From Ahaetulla prasina (lineage: Eukaryota; Chordata; Lepidosauria; Squamata; Colubridae): DNA of 64,000 nucleotides. Positions 41,141-51,659 of the stretch are shown one piece after another. Made by a program: the position numbers and the translations under genes. The DNA is taken from positions 7,198,959 through 7,262,958 of the forward strand of contig NC_080543.1 of the NCBI RefSeq assembly GCF_028640845.1, in the 5' to 3' direction. Below the pieces are notes generated by a model. It was not told where the DNA came from. It ran no database searches and saw only the letters and a list, made by a program, of their open reading frames with translations. How positions within the stretch are numbered: the stretch's first letter is position 1; each line of letters begins with the position of its first letter.

Positions 41141-41408
41141 TCTTCGCGGTGCGGTCCGCGGCCTTTCCAGGGGGTCTGGGACCGAGAGGGGGGTCTTTTT
41201 TAGCCCTCCGGTCCCAGACCCTTCCGGCGGAACATCAGAGGAGGCGTTTGGACTGAGGCCCGCCGAGCCGCGAGCCTCGGAACAGCTGACAGGCTCGGCG
41301 GTAGGCTCGGCGGTTTTTCCCTCAGCGTCTCCTGGGGCGGTGGTTGTTTGGCGGTGGGCCCGGCGGCCTGGCGGCTCCCCTGGTGGCTCCTTTGACGCTA
41401 TTCGGTGG

Positions 41409-42871
41409 CGGCTCTGCCCGGACTCGGCGGCTCTGCCCGGACTCGGCGGCTCTGCCCGGACTCGGCGGCTCTGCCCGGACTCGGCGGCTCTGCCCGGACT
41501 CGGCGGCTCTGCCCGGACTCGGCGGCTCTGCCCGGACTCGGCGGCTCTGCCCGGACTCGGCGGCTCTGCCCGGACTCGGCGGCTCTGCCCGGACTCGGCG
41601 GCTCTGCCCGGACTCGGCGGCTCTGCCCGGACTCGGCGGCTCTGCCCGGACTCGGCGGCTCTGCCCGGACTCGGCGGCTCTGCCCGGACTCGGCGGCTCT
41701 GCCCGGACTCGGCGGCTCTGCCCGGACTCGGCGGCTCTGCCCGGACTCGGCGGCTCTGCCCGGACTCGGCGGCTCTGCCCGGACTCGGCGGCTCTGCCCG
41801 GACTCGGCGGCTCTGCCCGGACTCGGCGGCTCTGCCCGGACTCGGCGGCTCTGCCCGGACTCGGCGGCTCTGCCCGGACTCGGCGGCTCTGCCCGGACTC
41901 GGCGGCTCTGCCCGGACTCGGCGGCTCTGCCCGGACTCGGCGGCTCTGCCCGGACTCGGCGGCTCTGCCCGGACTCGGCGGCTCTGCCCGGACTCGGCGG
42001 CTCTGCCCGGACTCGGCGGCTCTGCCCGGACTCGGCGGCTCTGCCCGGACTCGGCGGCTCTGCCCGGACTCGGCGGCTCTGCCCGGACTCGGCGGCTCTG
42101 CCCGGACTCGGCGGCTCTGCCCGGACTCGGCGGCTCTGCCCGGACTCGGCGGCTCTGCCCGGACTCGGCGGCTCTGCCCGGACTCGGCGGCTCTGCCCGG
42201 ACTCGGCGGCTCTGCCCGGACTCGGCGGCTCTGCCCGGACTCGGCGGCTCTGCCCGGACTCGGCGGCTCTGCCCGGACTCGGCGGCTCTGCCCGGACTCG
42301 GCGGCTCTGCCCGGACTCGGCGGCTCTGCCCGGACTCGGCGGCTCTGCCCGGACTCGGCGGCTCTGCCCGGACTCGGCGGCTCTGCCCGGACTCGGCGGC
42401 TCTGCCCGGACTCGGCGGCTCTGCCCGGACTCGGCGGCTCTGCCCGGACTCGGCGGCTCTGCCCGGACTCGGCGGCTCTGCCCGGACTCGGCGGCTCTGC
42501 CCGGACTCGGCGGCTCTGCCCGGACTCGGCGGCTCTGCCCGGACTCGGCGGCTCTGCCCGGACTCGGCGGCTCTGCCCGGACTCGGCGGCTCTGCCCGGA
42601 CTCGGCGGCTCTGCCCGGACTCGGCGGCTCTGCCCGGACTCGGCGGCTCTGCCCGGACTCGGCGGCTCTGCCCGGACTCGGCGGCTCTGCCCGGACTCGG
42701 CGGCTCTGCCCGGACTCGGCGGCTCTGCCCGGACTCGGCGGCTCTGCCCGGACTCGGCGGCTCTGCCCGGACTCGGCGGCTCTGCCCGGACTCGGCGGCT
42801 CTGCCCGGACTCGGCGGCTCTGCCCGGACTCGGCGGCTCTGCCCGGACTCGGCGGCTCTGCCCGGACTCGG
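41409..42871. repeat. 77 perfect copies of a 19-bp GC-rich unit
   Basis: The unit CGGCTCTGCCCGGACTCGG repeats without visible substitution or indel for 1463 bp, which is exactly 77 x 19. Each unit holds several CpGs. As 19 is not a multiple of three, each frame reads a 19-residue peptide repeat, and no frame on either strand meets a stop. This makes frames of 591-767 aa that are not genes. It lies in the 5' leader of the L2-like LINE. Confidence 0.98.
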
Positions 42872-44030
42872 CGGACTTCTCTCCCTTGGAGCCTGGTGTT
42901 TTCCTCGGCTCATCCTTGGACTTCTGTTGGGGCCTTGCTGGGCCTCTGGCGGGTGATGGCCAAGGCGGCGCGCTTGGCTTCCGGTACCGGCGGCGATGGC
43001 GGCGGCGGCGGATGGCCCCCCCATTCCCAGGGACCGAGGGTTTTCGATCAATGCCTGAGAATGGCTTTTTCCATCAATACCAGAGAGGAGGAGAGACGAG
43101 AAGACCGACCGCTGAGTGATAGTGGCGGAGGGTCAGATGTTGCCATCTGGAGGGTTTCGCCCCTCGGAGGAGGACTCGGAGGTGTGGCTGACCCTCTTTT
43201 AGATCCTCGGCAGCTCGGCCTAGGACTGTTCAAGATCAGGCCTGGAGCAGGCCCGGAGCAACTGGGTATGGAGTCCCTGACATCAAGGCCCATATTGACT
43301 GACTTTAACACCAACTGACTGACTTGATGGAGAATGGCTAGTCATCTGTACCTGGGGCAAGTGGGACCGTTCAGGTTAGAGGGCAGAATAACGGCCCCAT
43401 GGAGCCCTGGAAGTCCACGGTTCATCTCGCCAGCCAGAGAGCCTAACCTTGCTATAATAACTGCGCTACAATAACACCTTGACATTTTGACCGGCCTGGA
43501 TGGACTACTGACCGTTTTGTACTTTATTTACTTATGCGAAGATTTTCAACGCATGGACCTTCTTGCCCTCGAGACTCCCTCTCTCAGGTCTGGCCTCCAC
43601 ATTATCGAGGGCACATCTTGAGGACGGGTTTTGGAACCCCGAGAGATGGCATGAAATCTAGGAGGCTTAGGGATTTTAATGAACTCTTTTAGTCGTTTTT
43701 ATTGGGGATTTTAAGGGAATTTTAAGGGGAGGGATTTTAAGGGAATTTTAAGGGGAGGATAGGGCGGGTGATGGGGTAGCCCGTCGGAAACCAGTTCCAG
43801 CGCATGCTCGTGGCGACTATCAAATGGGTTCGGAGGTTAAGGGGGGGGAGTGTGTTCCTTTGTATGAGGGTGAGTCCATTTGCACGGTAAGTGGGAGGGG
43901 CAGATATGGCGGAAGGGGGGGATCGCATCGGTTTAGGGGGTCACGCGTTCGATGTATACAGGCGATCGCGTGCCCCGATCCCCCTGACTTCTCCCGTTCC
44001 CCGGATGGTCAAGATCCTCAGAGCCTGGGC
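42872..44030 (+). other. LINE 5' leader downstream of the array
   Basis: GC-rich leader with CpGs and no conserved domain. A 23-bp phrase 'ttttaagggaattttaaggggag' is nearly tandem at 43707-43758. I see no ORF1 domain (no zinc knuckle or coiled coil). Confidence 0.6.
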
Positions 44031-45131
44031 CTTCGGCTGGTGGTATGCAACCCACGGTCCCTGGCCAATAAAGCCCCTAATACATGACCTGATTCAGGGC
44101 GTGCCACGGATATTATAGGCGTGACGGAGACCTGGTTGGGCACTGAAGGGGGTGTCCCCCTGGTTGAGATGTGCCCACCGGGTTTCCGTGCATTCCATCA
44201 GCCGAGGGCCCAGGGTAGGGGTGGGGGGGTGGCGGTTGTTATTAAAGAGAGTCTAGAGCCGAAGGAGGCCACTGTACCTCAGATTGCCGGGTGTGAATCC
44301 CTCTTTGTGAGGTGGGGTCATAGATGTCAGATGGGCTTGCTGGTCGCGTACCTGGCTCCTTGCTGCGTGACAGCCGCCCTGCCCGAGCTTCTGGAGGTGC
44401 TTGCCGGGGTGGCAGTGGAGACCCCCAGACTTTTAGTCATGGGGGACTTTAACTTGCCATCTGCTGGCTCGTCATCGACAGTAGCTCGGGAGTTCATGGC
44501 CTCCATGACAGCCCTGGACCTGACTCAAGTAGTTGATGGCCCTACTCACATCGGGGGAGGCACACTGGACCTGATTTTCATCTCTGGTCAGTGGTTGAAG
44601 GATCTGGACTTGAGAGATATAGTCACAGAACCTTTGTCATGGTCAGATCACTCCCTCCTTCGCCTGGACTTTCTGACCGCTACCCAACACCGCAGGGAGA
44701 CGGAACCACTACGTTGGTACCGTCCCAGGCGCCTGATGGACCCAGAGAGGTTTCGGACGGAGCTTGGGCCATTCCCTGAGGATCTGGCTCACGGCACGGC
44801 AGAGGAACTAGCCGCAGCCTGGGAACGGGCTGCGGCTGGGGCTTTAGACCGTGTCGTGCCTCTGCGGCCTCTGACCCGGCGCAGATCCCAACCGGCCCCT
44901 TGGTCCTCCGAGGAGCTGAGGGGGATGAAACGCCGGAGAAGACGCCTAGAGAGTTCTTGGAGGTCCAGCCGTTCAGAGGCTGATCGGACACTAGTTAGAT
45001 CCTATACTAGGACCTACCTAGTGGCACTGAGGGAAGCGAGGCGTTGCTACGCCTCCTCATTGCGCCGGCAGATAACCGCCCAGCTGCCCTGTTTGGGTGA
45101 CCCGCCTCCTTCACCGGGGGGAGCGGGATGA
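44031..45131 (+). pseudogene. L2-like LINE endonuclease domain
   Basis: Just upstream, in another frame, VVCNPRSLANKAP marks the start of the APE-like endonuclease. The main frame 44121-45131 continues with TETWL (catalytic E), MGDFN at about residue 107, GTLDLIF and SDHSLLRLDF at about residue 175. An R-rich linker leads towards the RT. One frameshift or stop near 44090 separates the first motif. Confidence 0.93.
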
Positions 45132-46230
45132 CCCGTTGCAGGGACGTGCTGAGGAGTTTAACGGTTATCTATACGATAAAATCGTTCAGCTTCGAGACGG
45201 TCTGGACCAGAATTGTGGCGATTCGGACGGGACGGCTGAGGGCGGTCTTGGTGATATTGTCTGGGATGAATTTGACCCTGTGGCTCCGAGGACATGGACA
45301 GGTTGCTGGGTAGATTGAATGCCACCACGTGTTTATTGGACCCGTGCCCTCCTGGCTGGTGCTGGCCACTCAGGAGGTGACACGAGGCTGGCTCCAGGGA
45401 TTACGAGCGCTTCCTTGTTGGAGGGAGTCTTCCGCCGCCTTGAAAGAGGCGGTGGTGAGGCCCTCCTCAAGAAGCCTTCCTGACCCGCTGTTTTAGGTAA
45501 TTATCGTCGTCTCCAACCCGCTCGCGAAGGTTGTAGAGAGTATGGTGGCATATCAGTTTCCCTGCACCTGGAGGAAACTGTCTATCTAGACCTGCTCCAG
45601 TCCGCTTCCGCCCGTTACAGCACTGAGACGGCTTTGGTCGCGTTGGTGGATGATCTCTGGAGGGCCAGGGATAGGGGTTATTCCTCTGCCCTGGTCCTAT
45701 TAGATCTCTCAGCGGCTTTCGATACCATCGACCATGGTATCCTGCTGCGCCAGTTGGTGGGATTGGGAGTGGGAGGCACCGTTTATCGGTGGTTCTCCTC
45801 CTATCTCTCCGACCGGTCGCAGACGGTGTTGACGGGGGGGCAGAGGTCGACCCCGCGGCGCCTCACTTGTGGGTGCCGCAGGGGTCGATTCTCTCGCCCC
45901 TTCTGTTCAACATCTATATGAAGCCGCTGGGTGAGATCATCAGTGGCTTCGGTGTGAGGTACCAGCTGTACGCTGATGACACCCAGCTGTACTTTTCCAC
46001 ACCGGCCACCCCAATGAAGCTATCAAGTGCTGTCCCGGTGCTTGGAAGCCGACGGGTCTGGATGGGGAGAAACAGGCTCAAGCTCAATCCTCCAAGACGG
46101 AGTGGCTGTGGATGCCGGCATCCCGGTACAGTCAGCTGAGTCCACGGCTGACTGTTGGGAGCGAGTCATTGGCCCCGATGGAGAGGGTGCGCAACTTGGG
46201 CGTTCTCCTGGATGTACGGCTGTCTTTGAG
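45132..46230 (+). pseudogene. L2-like LINE reverse transcriptase, frameshifted
   Basis: The frame 45634-45921 reads [48 protein letters not shown] (RT motif A). The next frame, 45789-46139, reads [41 protein letters not shown] with the catalytic YADD near 45970. Motifs lie in different frames, so the copy cannot make an active enzyme. Confidence 0.93.
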
Positions 46231-46975
46231 GACCACCTGACGGCCGCCTCCAGGAGAGCTTTCCACCAGGTTCGCCTGGTGCGCCAGTTGCGCCTTTCTA
46301 GACCGGGATGCTTTGTGCACAGTCACCACGCCCTTGTGACGCCTCGCCTGGATTACTGCAATGCTCTCTACATGGGGCTCCCTTGAGGGGCATCCGGAGG
46401 CTTCAGTTAGTCCAGAATGCAGCTGCGCTGGTGATAGAGGGAGCCCTCGTGGCTCCCGTGTGACACCTATCCTGCGCAGGCTGCACTGGCTACCTGTGGC
46501 CTTCCGGTGCGCTTCAAGGTGTTGGTGAACGCCTTTAAAGCGCCCATGGCATAGGGCCGGGCTATTTACGGGACCGCCTGCTGCTACCGAATACCTCTCA
46601 CCGACCCGTGCGCTCTCACAGAGAGGGACTCTCAGGGTGCCGCCGGCGCGACAGTGTCGCCTGGCGACGCCCAGGAAGGGCCTTCTCTGTGGGGCTCCCG
46701 CCTCTGGAACGAACTCCCCAGGACTCACAACTTCCGGACCTCCGAACCTTTCGTCGCGAGCTTAAAACTCACTTATTCATCTGCGCTGGACTGGGTTAGT
46801 TTTAAATTTATGGGTTTTTTAATGGGTTTTTATTCTAAATTTTAATCTTGGCCAATTCAATAAGTTTTTTAACTGTATTTTAATTGTATTTATTGTATCA
46901 TTGTGTATTTTAATTGGCTGTGAACCGCCCTGAGTCCTTCGGGAGAAGGGCGGTATAAAAATTTAAATAATAAAT
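46231..46975 (+). pseudogene. L2-like LINE C-terminus and 3' UTR
   Basis: Frames give SHHALVTPRLDYCNALYMGLP and, after breaks, the equivalents of APTLWNELP and FRRELKTHLF. It ends with 'gtgaaccgccctgagtcc' at 46920 and an AT-rich simple tail to about 46997. Confidence 0.9.
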
Positions 46976-46997
46976 AAAATTTAAATAATAATAAATA

Positions 46998-48311
46998 CCG
47001 GGGAAGATTCTGGAAAAGATAATCAAGCAACGAATCACCGAACACCTAGAAGCAAACAAAGTAATAACCAAAAGCCAACATGGGTTTGTCAAAAACAGAT
47101 CATGCCAGACTAATCTTATCGCATTCTTTGACAAAATGACAAAATTAGTAGACCAGAGGAATGCTGTTGATATAATTTACTTGGACTTCAGTAAAGCATT
47201 TGATAAAGTAGACCATAACCTACTACTAGATAAAGTAGAAAAATGTGGGTTAGACAGCACCACCACCAGATGGATTCGTAACTGGCTGACCAACCGCACT
47301 CAACGTGTAGTCCTCAACGGAACTACATCCACATGGAGGGAAGTATGCAGTGGAGTACCCCAAGGCTCTGTTTTAGGCCCAGTACTCTTCAACAACTTCA
47401 TCAATGACTTGGACGAGGGGATAGATGGGGAACTCATCAAATTTGCAGATGACACCAAGCTGGCAGGAATAGCCAACACTCCAGAAGATAGGCTCAAGTT
47501 ACAGAAAGATCTTGACAGACTTGAACATTGGGCGCTATCTAACAAAATGAAATTCAACAGTGAAAAAGTAAGGTTCTACATTTAGGCCAAAAACAAAATG
47601 CACCAGTACCGTATATGTGGTACCTTGCTCAATAGTAGTACCTGTGAGAGGGATCTTGGAGTCCTAGTGGATAACCATCTAGATATGAGCCAGCAGTGTG
47701 CAGCAGCTGTTAAAAAGCCAACACAGTTCTGGGCTGCATAAACAGAGGATAGAATCAAGATCACGTGAAGTGCTAGTACCACTTTATAATGCCTTGGTAA
47801 GGCCACACTTGGAATATTGCATCCAGTTTTGGTCGCCACGATGTAAAAAAAGATGTTGAGACTCTAGAAAGAGTGCAGAGAAGAGCAACAAAGATGATTA
47901 GGGGACTGGAGGATAAAACATATGAAGAACGGTTGCAGGAACTGGGTATGTCTAGTTTAACAAAAAGAAGGACTAGGGGAGACATGATAGCAGTGTTCCA
48001 ATATCTCAGGGGCTGCCACAGAGAAGTGGGAGTTGGGCTGTTCTCCAAAGCACCTGAGGGTAGAACAAGAAGCAATGGGTGGAAACTGATCAAGGAAAGA
48101 AGCAACTTAGAACTAAGGAGAAATTTCCTGACAGTTAGAACAATTAATAAGTGGAACGACTTGCCTTCAGAAGTTGTGAATGCTCCAACACTGGAAATTT
48201 TTAAGAAAATGTTGGATAACCATCTGACTGAGATGGTGTAGGGTTTCCTGCCTGGGCAGGGGGTTGGACTAGAAGGCCTCCAAGGTCCCTTCCAACTCTG
48301 ATGTTATGTTA
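46998..48311 (+). pseudogene. CR1 LINE: main RT domain and 3' UTR (3' part)
   Basis: It resumes with [82 protein letters not shown]. Then come [14 protein letters not shown] and the catalytic FADD (near 47436), and after further breaks VQRRATKMIRGLEDKTYEERLQELGMSSLTKRRTRGDMIAVFQYL. The 3' UTR ends 'ccttccaactctgatgttatgtta', without ATTCT expansion. Confidence 0.95.
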
Positions 48312-48688
48312 AGATAACGAGGCCTCCGTCCCCTGATTCTTCCCCCCCCAGGCTATGCCTCCTGACCCAGCTGACAGCAATCAGGCCTGGCTGGACCCTA
48401 GGTTTCATAGGCAGGAGAGGAGGGAACAACAGAAGCAAGGGTGGGGCAGGCCTAGGAAGCGCTGAGTCATGGAGCCACATCCCACAGGATATAAAAGGCA
48501 GCCAGAGCTGCTGTGTCTCTTTGTAATAGGCAAATCCACTGATTGAGCTGACATTTGTTCCTGGGTGACTCACCAGCATTGTGGAAGATAACGGAGGCTC
48601 TTGGCAGACATTGGCTATTCTGCTGCCAGAGCTGATAGTGCCGGCTAATTAAGCCATCACTCGGACGGAGGCGAGGGAGGACAGAATA
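48311..48688 (+). mobile_element. LTR A, 3' part (split by CR1)
   Basis: 'agataacgaggcctccgtcccctgattcttcc' continues the U3 broken at 39945. TATA 'ggatataaaagg' lies near 48487, and the 3' end is 'gaggacagaata' at about 48688. I found no matching target duplication with the 5' part. Confidence 0.85.
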
Positions 48689-48723
48689 TGGGTTAATATC
48701 ACTCCATGCTGCATCGATAACAC

Positions 48724-49405
48724 CAGGGGTGAGATTGAAAAATTTTAGCAACTGGGCAGAGAGTGGGTGGCTGTGGCCTTGGGGGTGTGGCCTAGTAGGC
48801 TTTCTGTACCATGGTGGGAGGGGGGAGCATTTTCACCCTCCCCAGGCTCCGGAGGCTTTCCTTGAGCATCCGAGAGAGCAAAAATGGCCTCCCCTGGGCT
48901 CCGGAGGCCCTCCGGAGGCTGGAAATCGGCCCATTTACGGACTTCCGGTACTTCTGGTAGGACTGGTTTTTTTTGTCCTCCCCAGGCTCTGGAGGGTTTT
49001 CTCGAGTCTCCAGGAGGGCGAAAATGGCCTCTCCCGTGCTCTGGAGGTCTTCCAGAGGCCGGAAACAGGCCCGTTTCTGGACTTTCGGTACTTCCAGTTG
49101 TCCTGTTTTTCATCCTCTCCAGGCTCCAGATGCTTTCTTTGAGCCTGGGATCAAGAGGCCCACCGGAGGCTGGAAATGGGCCTGTTTCTGGACTTCTGGT
49201 ACTTCCAGTAGGGCCATTTTTTGCCCTCCCAGAGCCTCTGCGCAGGCCCTGCAGTTACCTGGCATCCAAAATAGGCCACATGGACTTCTGGGAGGGGCAG
49301 GGTGGGCACGGACAGCCAGTCCTTGCAACTACCAGTTTGGTGAACCAGATTAAAATTAACATCCGGTTCGCCCAAACCGGTCCGAACTGGCTTATCCCAC
49401 TCCTG
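48724..49405. mobile_element. hAT MITE with internal tandem, exact TSD
   Basis: The 682-bp element starts CAGGGGTGAGATTG and ends TTATCCCACTCCTG, with exact GATAACAC at 48716-48723 and 49406-49413. A roughly 135-bp unit (aggctccggaggctttcc...) repeats about three times inside. The 122-205 aa frames here are artefacts of this repeat. Confidence 0.93.
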
Positions 49406-49429
49406 GATAACACTGAAAGAGAGATGAGG

Positions 49430-49485
49430 GGAGAGAGAGAGGGAGGAAGGGAGGAACGGAGGGAGGGAGGGAGGGAGGGAGAACT
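49430..49485. repeat. GA-rich (GGGA)n tract
   Basis: Purine-rich low-complexity repeat ending at 'gggagggagggagaactac'. Confidence 0.9.
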
Positions 49486-49552
49486 ACAGGATTATCTGTA
49501 GAGCTCCAATAATATTGCAATAAATGAGGCATGCAAACCAGTATGTTGCTAT

Positions 49553-49775
49553 ATTTTTTTTTATTTGCATTTATATCCCGCCCTTCTCCGAAGACTCAGG
49601 GCGGCTTACACTATGTTAAGCAATAGTCTTCATCCAACTGTATATTATATACAAAGTCAACTTTTATTGCCCCCAACAATCTGGGTCCTCATTTTACCTA
49701 CCTTATAAAGGATGGAAGGCTGAGTCAACCTTGGGCCTGGTGGGACTTGAACCTGCAGTAGTTGCAGGCAGACTT
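49553..49775 (-). mobile_element. tRNA-derived SINE with L2-like tail
   Basis: The plus strand begins with T-rich sequence and 'cccgcccttctccgaagactcagggcggc', the complement of the tail, and ends near 'gggacttgaacctgcagtag' in the head. The 5'-most head is missing. Confidence 0.85.
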
Positions 49776-49967
49776 TTGAATATTTTGAAATTTTGAAATC
49801 TGATCTATTTTCACCTCCTAAAAGTCACTAAACGTTGCAAAATTCTGGGGAATATAGGTAGTCCTCGACTTATGACCCCAATTGATCCAACGTTTCTGTT
49901 GCTAAGCAAGACAATGTGAGTTTTGCCTCATTTTACAACTTTTCTGGCCACGTTTGTTAAGCTAGTT

Positions 49968-50162
49968 AGTTAATTAGTTGGTCTACTTTATCGATTAGCC
50001 CTTGGGCCATATCGAAGTGCATAGTTCCAGACACAAATTATTACTAAACTCCGATAAAAACAATTTAAAATGAAATTGGACTAAAATACAGTTTAAAATG
50101 AAATTGGAATAAAATACGGTGTAAACTGAAATAATAACAAAATACAGTTTAAGAACAAACGT
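49968..50162. mobile_element. Unidentified short insert with 9-bp flanking repeat
   Basis: 'ctagttagttaattagttgg' to 'aagaacaaacgtcacaa' is foreign to the MITE and flanked by TTTGTTAAG on both sides. It contains three copies of a 'tacagtttaaaatgaaattgga'-type unit. No terminal inverted repeat is visible. It may be a short retroposed fragment. Confidence 0.5.
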
Positions 50163-50301
50163 CACAATTTGTTAAGCGAATCACTGCAGTGGCTAAATTA
50201 GTCGGACAGTTTTTAAATGAATTTGGCTTCAGATCATTTAAAAATTGTCAAATGGGGTCACGTGACCCTAGGACACTCTCAACCATCATAAATATCAGTC
50301 T

Positions 50302-50817
50302 TGTTGTGTCTCACTCTTCCTCTGATGGCCGGGTCTGGAAAGTCAGTATCCAGCGTGGCCACGAAGCCTCTGCAACTTTGCCAAATTCCTGTCAGATTTC
50401 TCAGGGCAGGCAGGAATCCAAGGTGTGACTTCAGCAACCAGATGAGACTTTGCCTGACTCAAGGAATGCCAAAAAGCAGATCCTTTATATAGGCCATGGG
50501 GTGTGGCTCCATGACTCAGCACTTATCCAGGCCTGCCCCTCCCTTCCTTTTGCTGACATCACCTCTCCATTCTCCGGAAGCGGGGATCTGTCCACGTTTT
50601 GTCCTCCTGCTCAGCTGCCGGCAATTCTAGCTCGTGGTTGGCTTCTTGCTCGCACGCTGTGGGGGAGAGGTTTATTTGCTCAGTCTGTCCGGGCATGGTG
50701 CCAGGGCTGGGGGTTGGAGGCATGCCAGGCCATTCTTCTTCACTATCAGTCTCTGGCTCAGATAACAGGAGATGGGAGGGGCCCAGCTGCGGAGAGGGGG
50801 GCGGGCGAGGCACAACA
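50302..50817 (-). mobile_element. Solo LTR, family C, minus (TSD AGTCT)
   Basis: The 516-bp element is TGTTGTGTCTCAC...GAGGCACAACA with exact AGTCT at 50297-50301 and 50818-50822. Very close to 35801-36316. Confidence 0.95.
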
Positions 50818-50979
50818 AGTCTGTAGCCAAGCGTCTCAATTTTGATCACCTGACCATGACAAAGCTGCAACATTCCTAAGCGTGAAAAACGGTCCTAAAT
50901 CCCTTTTTTTTAGTGGCTTTGTAACTTCGAATGGTCACTAAATGAACTGTTGTATTGATTCATCACTGGGCAATCTAAG

Positions 50980-51165
50980 CAGGAGTGGTATTCACTTACC
51001 TTCGCTAACGGCTCGCAAATGTGACCGCACGCACAGAACCCATCCGCGTATGCGCAGAGCATCAAAAACGGGATGTGATGTCATCCGGGCGGGTGGGCGG
51101 AGCCTCCTGCAGCCACTGCTACCGGTTTGCCCGAACCGGATAGAACTGGCTGAATATCATCACTG
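50980..51165. mobile_element. hAT MITE (GGTTCG family)
   Basis: It starts CAGGAGTGGTATTC and ends GAATATCATCACTG. Flanks AATCTAAG and AGACTAAG match at 6 of 8. An NRF1-like 'gcgtatgcgcagagc' lies near 51045. Confidence 0.85.
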
Positions 51166-51502
51166 AGACTAAGACATTCTTTGGTTTTATCTCTCCCCCT
51201 CCCACCCTAAAATAGGGATGGGTGAAGAAATATCCTTTTTCCCCCAGTTGGGAGGATTCCAAGATTCCAGACCTACAGAAGCTGGTTTTATTGCTCATAA
51301 AATCCTAATGTCCATTTTTTTCAGCCAAGGGGAGATGGATTATTTGCCAGAAGGGAGTTTTGTGGACCAGAAACTCAATTCTAGAGCCTGTGGGTGAATC
51401 TGAATACCCCGTGCATTTGATTAGAATTTTATAGATTGAACATACTAAAGATCTCCTTCTTTCATTGACGGTCACCATTTACAAGATATGTTTAACTGTC
51501 TG
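51166..51502. other. Unassigned sequence
   Basis: No recognised repeat or gene. Confidence 0.45.
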
Positions 51503-51590
51503 AACGGTCCTTGCTAGTCTCTGAGCTTGGCTGTTTTCTTGCAGACGTTTCATTACCCAACTAGGTAACATCATCAGTGCTAGATTATGA
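51503..51590 (-). mobile_element. Penelope-like terminal fragment with intact hammerhead-like core
   Basis: Reading the minus strand: CTGATGA at 51577-51571 and GAAACGTC at 51551-51544, with stem II GTTACC/GGTAAT between them and TGC after the GTC pairing with GCA just before CTGATGA. It continues with 'aagaaaacagccaagctcagag'. It is the best-preserved of the motifs in the window. Confidence 0.6.
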
Positions 51591-51596
51591 GTAGGA

Positions 51597-51657
51597 TTTA
51601 CAACCATTTTAATGGGTGACTGTTGGAAGTTACGATGATGTTGCAAAAAGTGACTGA
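51597..51657. mobile_element. pogo/Tigger-like MITE fragment
   Basis: 'gggtgactgttggaagttacgatgatgttgcaaaaagtgact' matches the end-proximal part of the MITE. Both termini are lost. Confidence 0.5.
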
Positions 51658-51659
51658 TG

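Larger units (their letters stand above)
41097..46997 (+). mobile_element. L2-like LINE, near full length, inserted in CR1
   Basis: A 5.9 kb element with, in order, a GC-rich leader, the 77 x 19 bp array, more leader, an endonuclease frame, a damaged reverse transcriptase, a C-terminal domain and the 3' end 'accgccctgagtccttcgggagaagggcggt' with an AT-rich tail. CR1 sequence resumes directly after it (ccggggaagattctggaaaag). Fragments of the family lie at 36680 and 38528. Confidence 0.9.
49857..50968. mobile_element. pogo/Tigger-like MITE, interrupted twice
   Basis: The left terminus 'aggtagtcctcgacttatgac' is at about 49856. MITE body resumes at 50163 and again at 50818, ending near 'aatgaactgttgtattg'. 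The two gaps are a small unknown insert and a solo LTR. Confidence 0.85.

Noticed and set aside
40653..43318. Open frames of 591-767 aa on the plus strand and 659 aa on the minus strand
   Set aside because: They run through the 77 x 19 bp array, which has no stop in any frame; one also fuses the CR1 RT start to it. No domain and no codon bias support a gene.
39795..48688. A full-length LTR retrotransposon bounded by two LTRs
   Set aside because: The pieces at the two ends are complementary halves of one LTR, and the interior is CR1 plus an L2-like LINE, not gag-pol.
48745..49501. Frames of 122-205 aa rich in G, P and S
   Set aside because: They are translations of the tandem repeats inside a hAT MITE.
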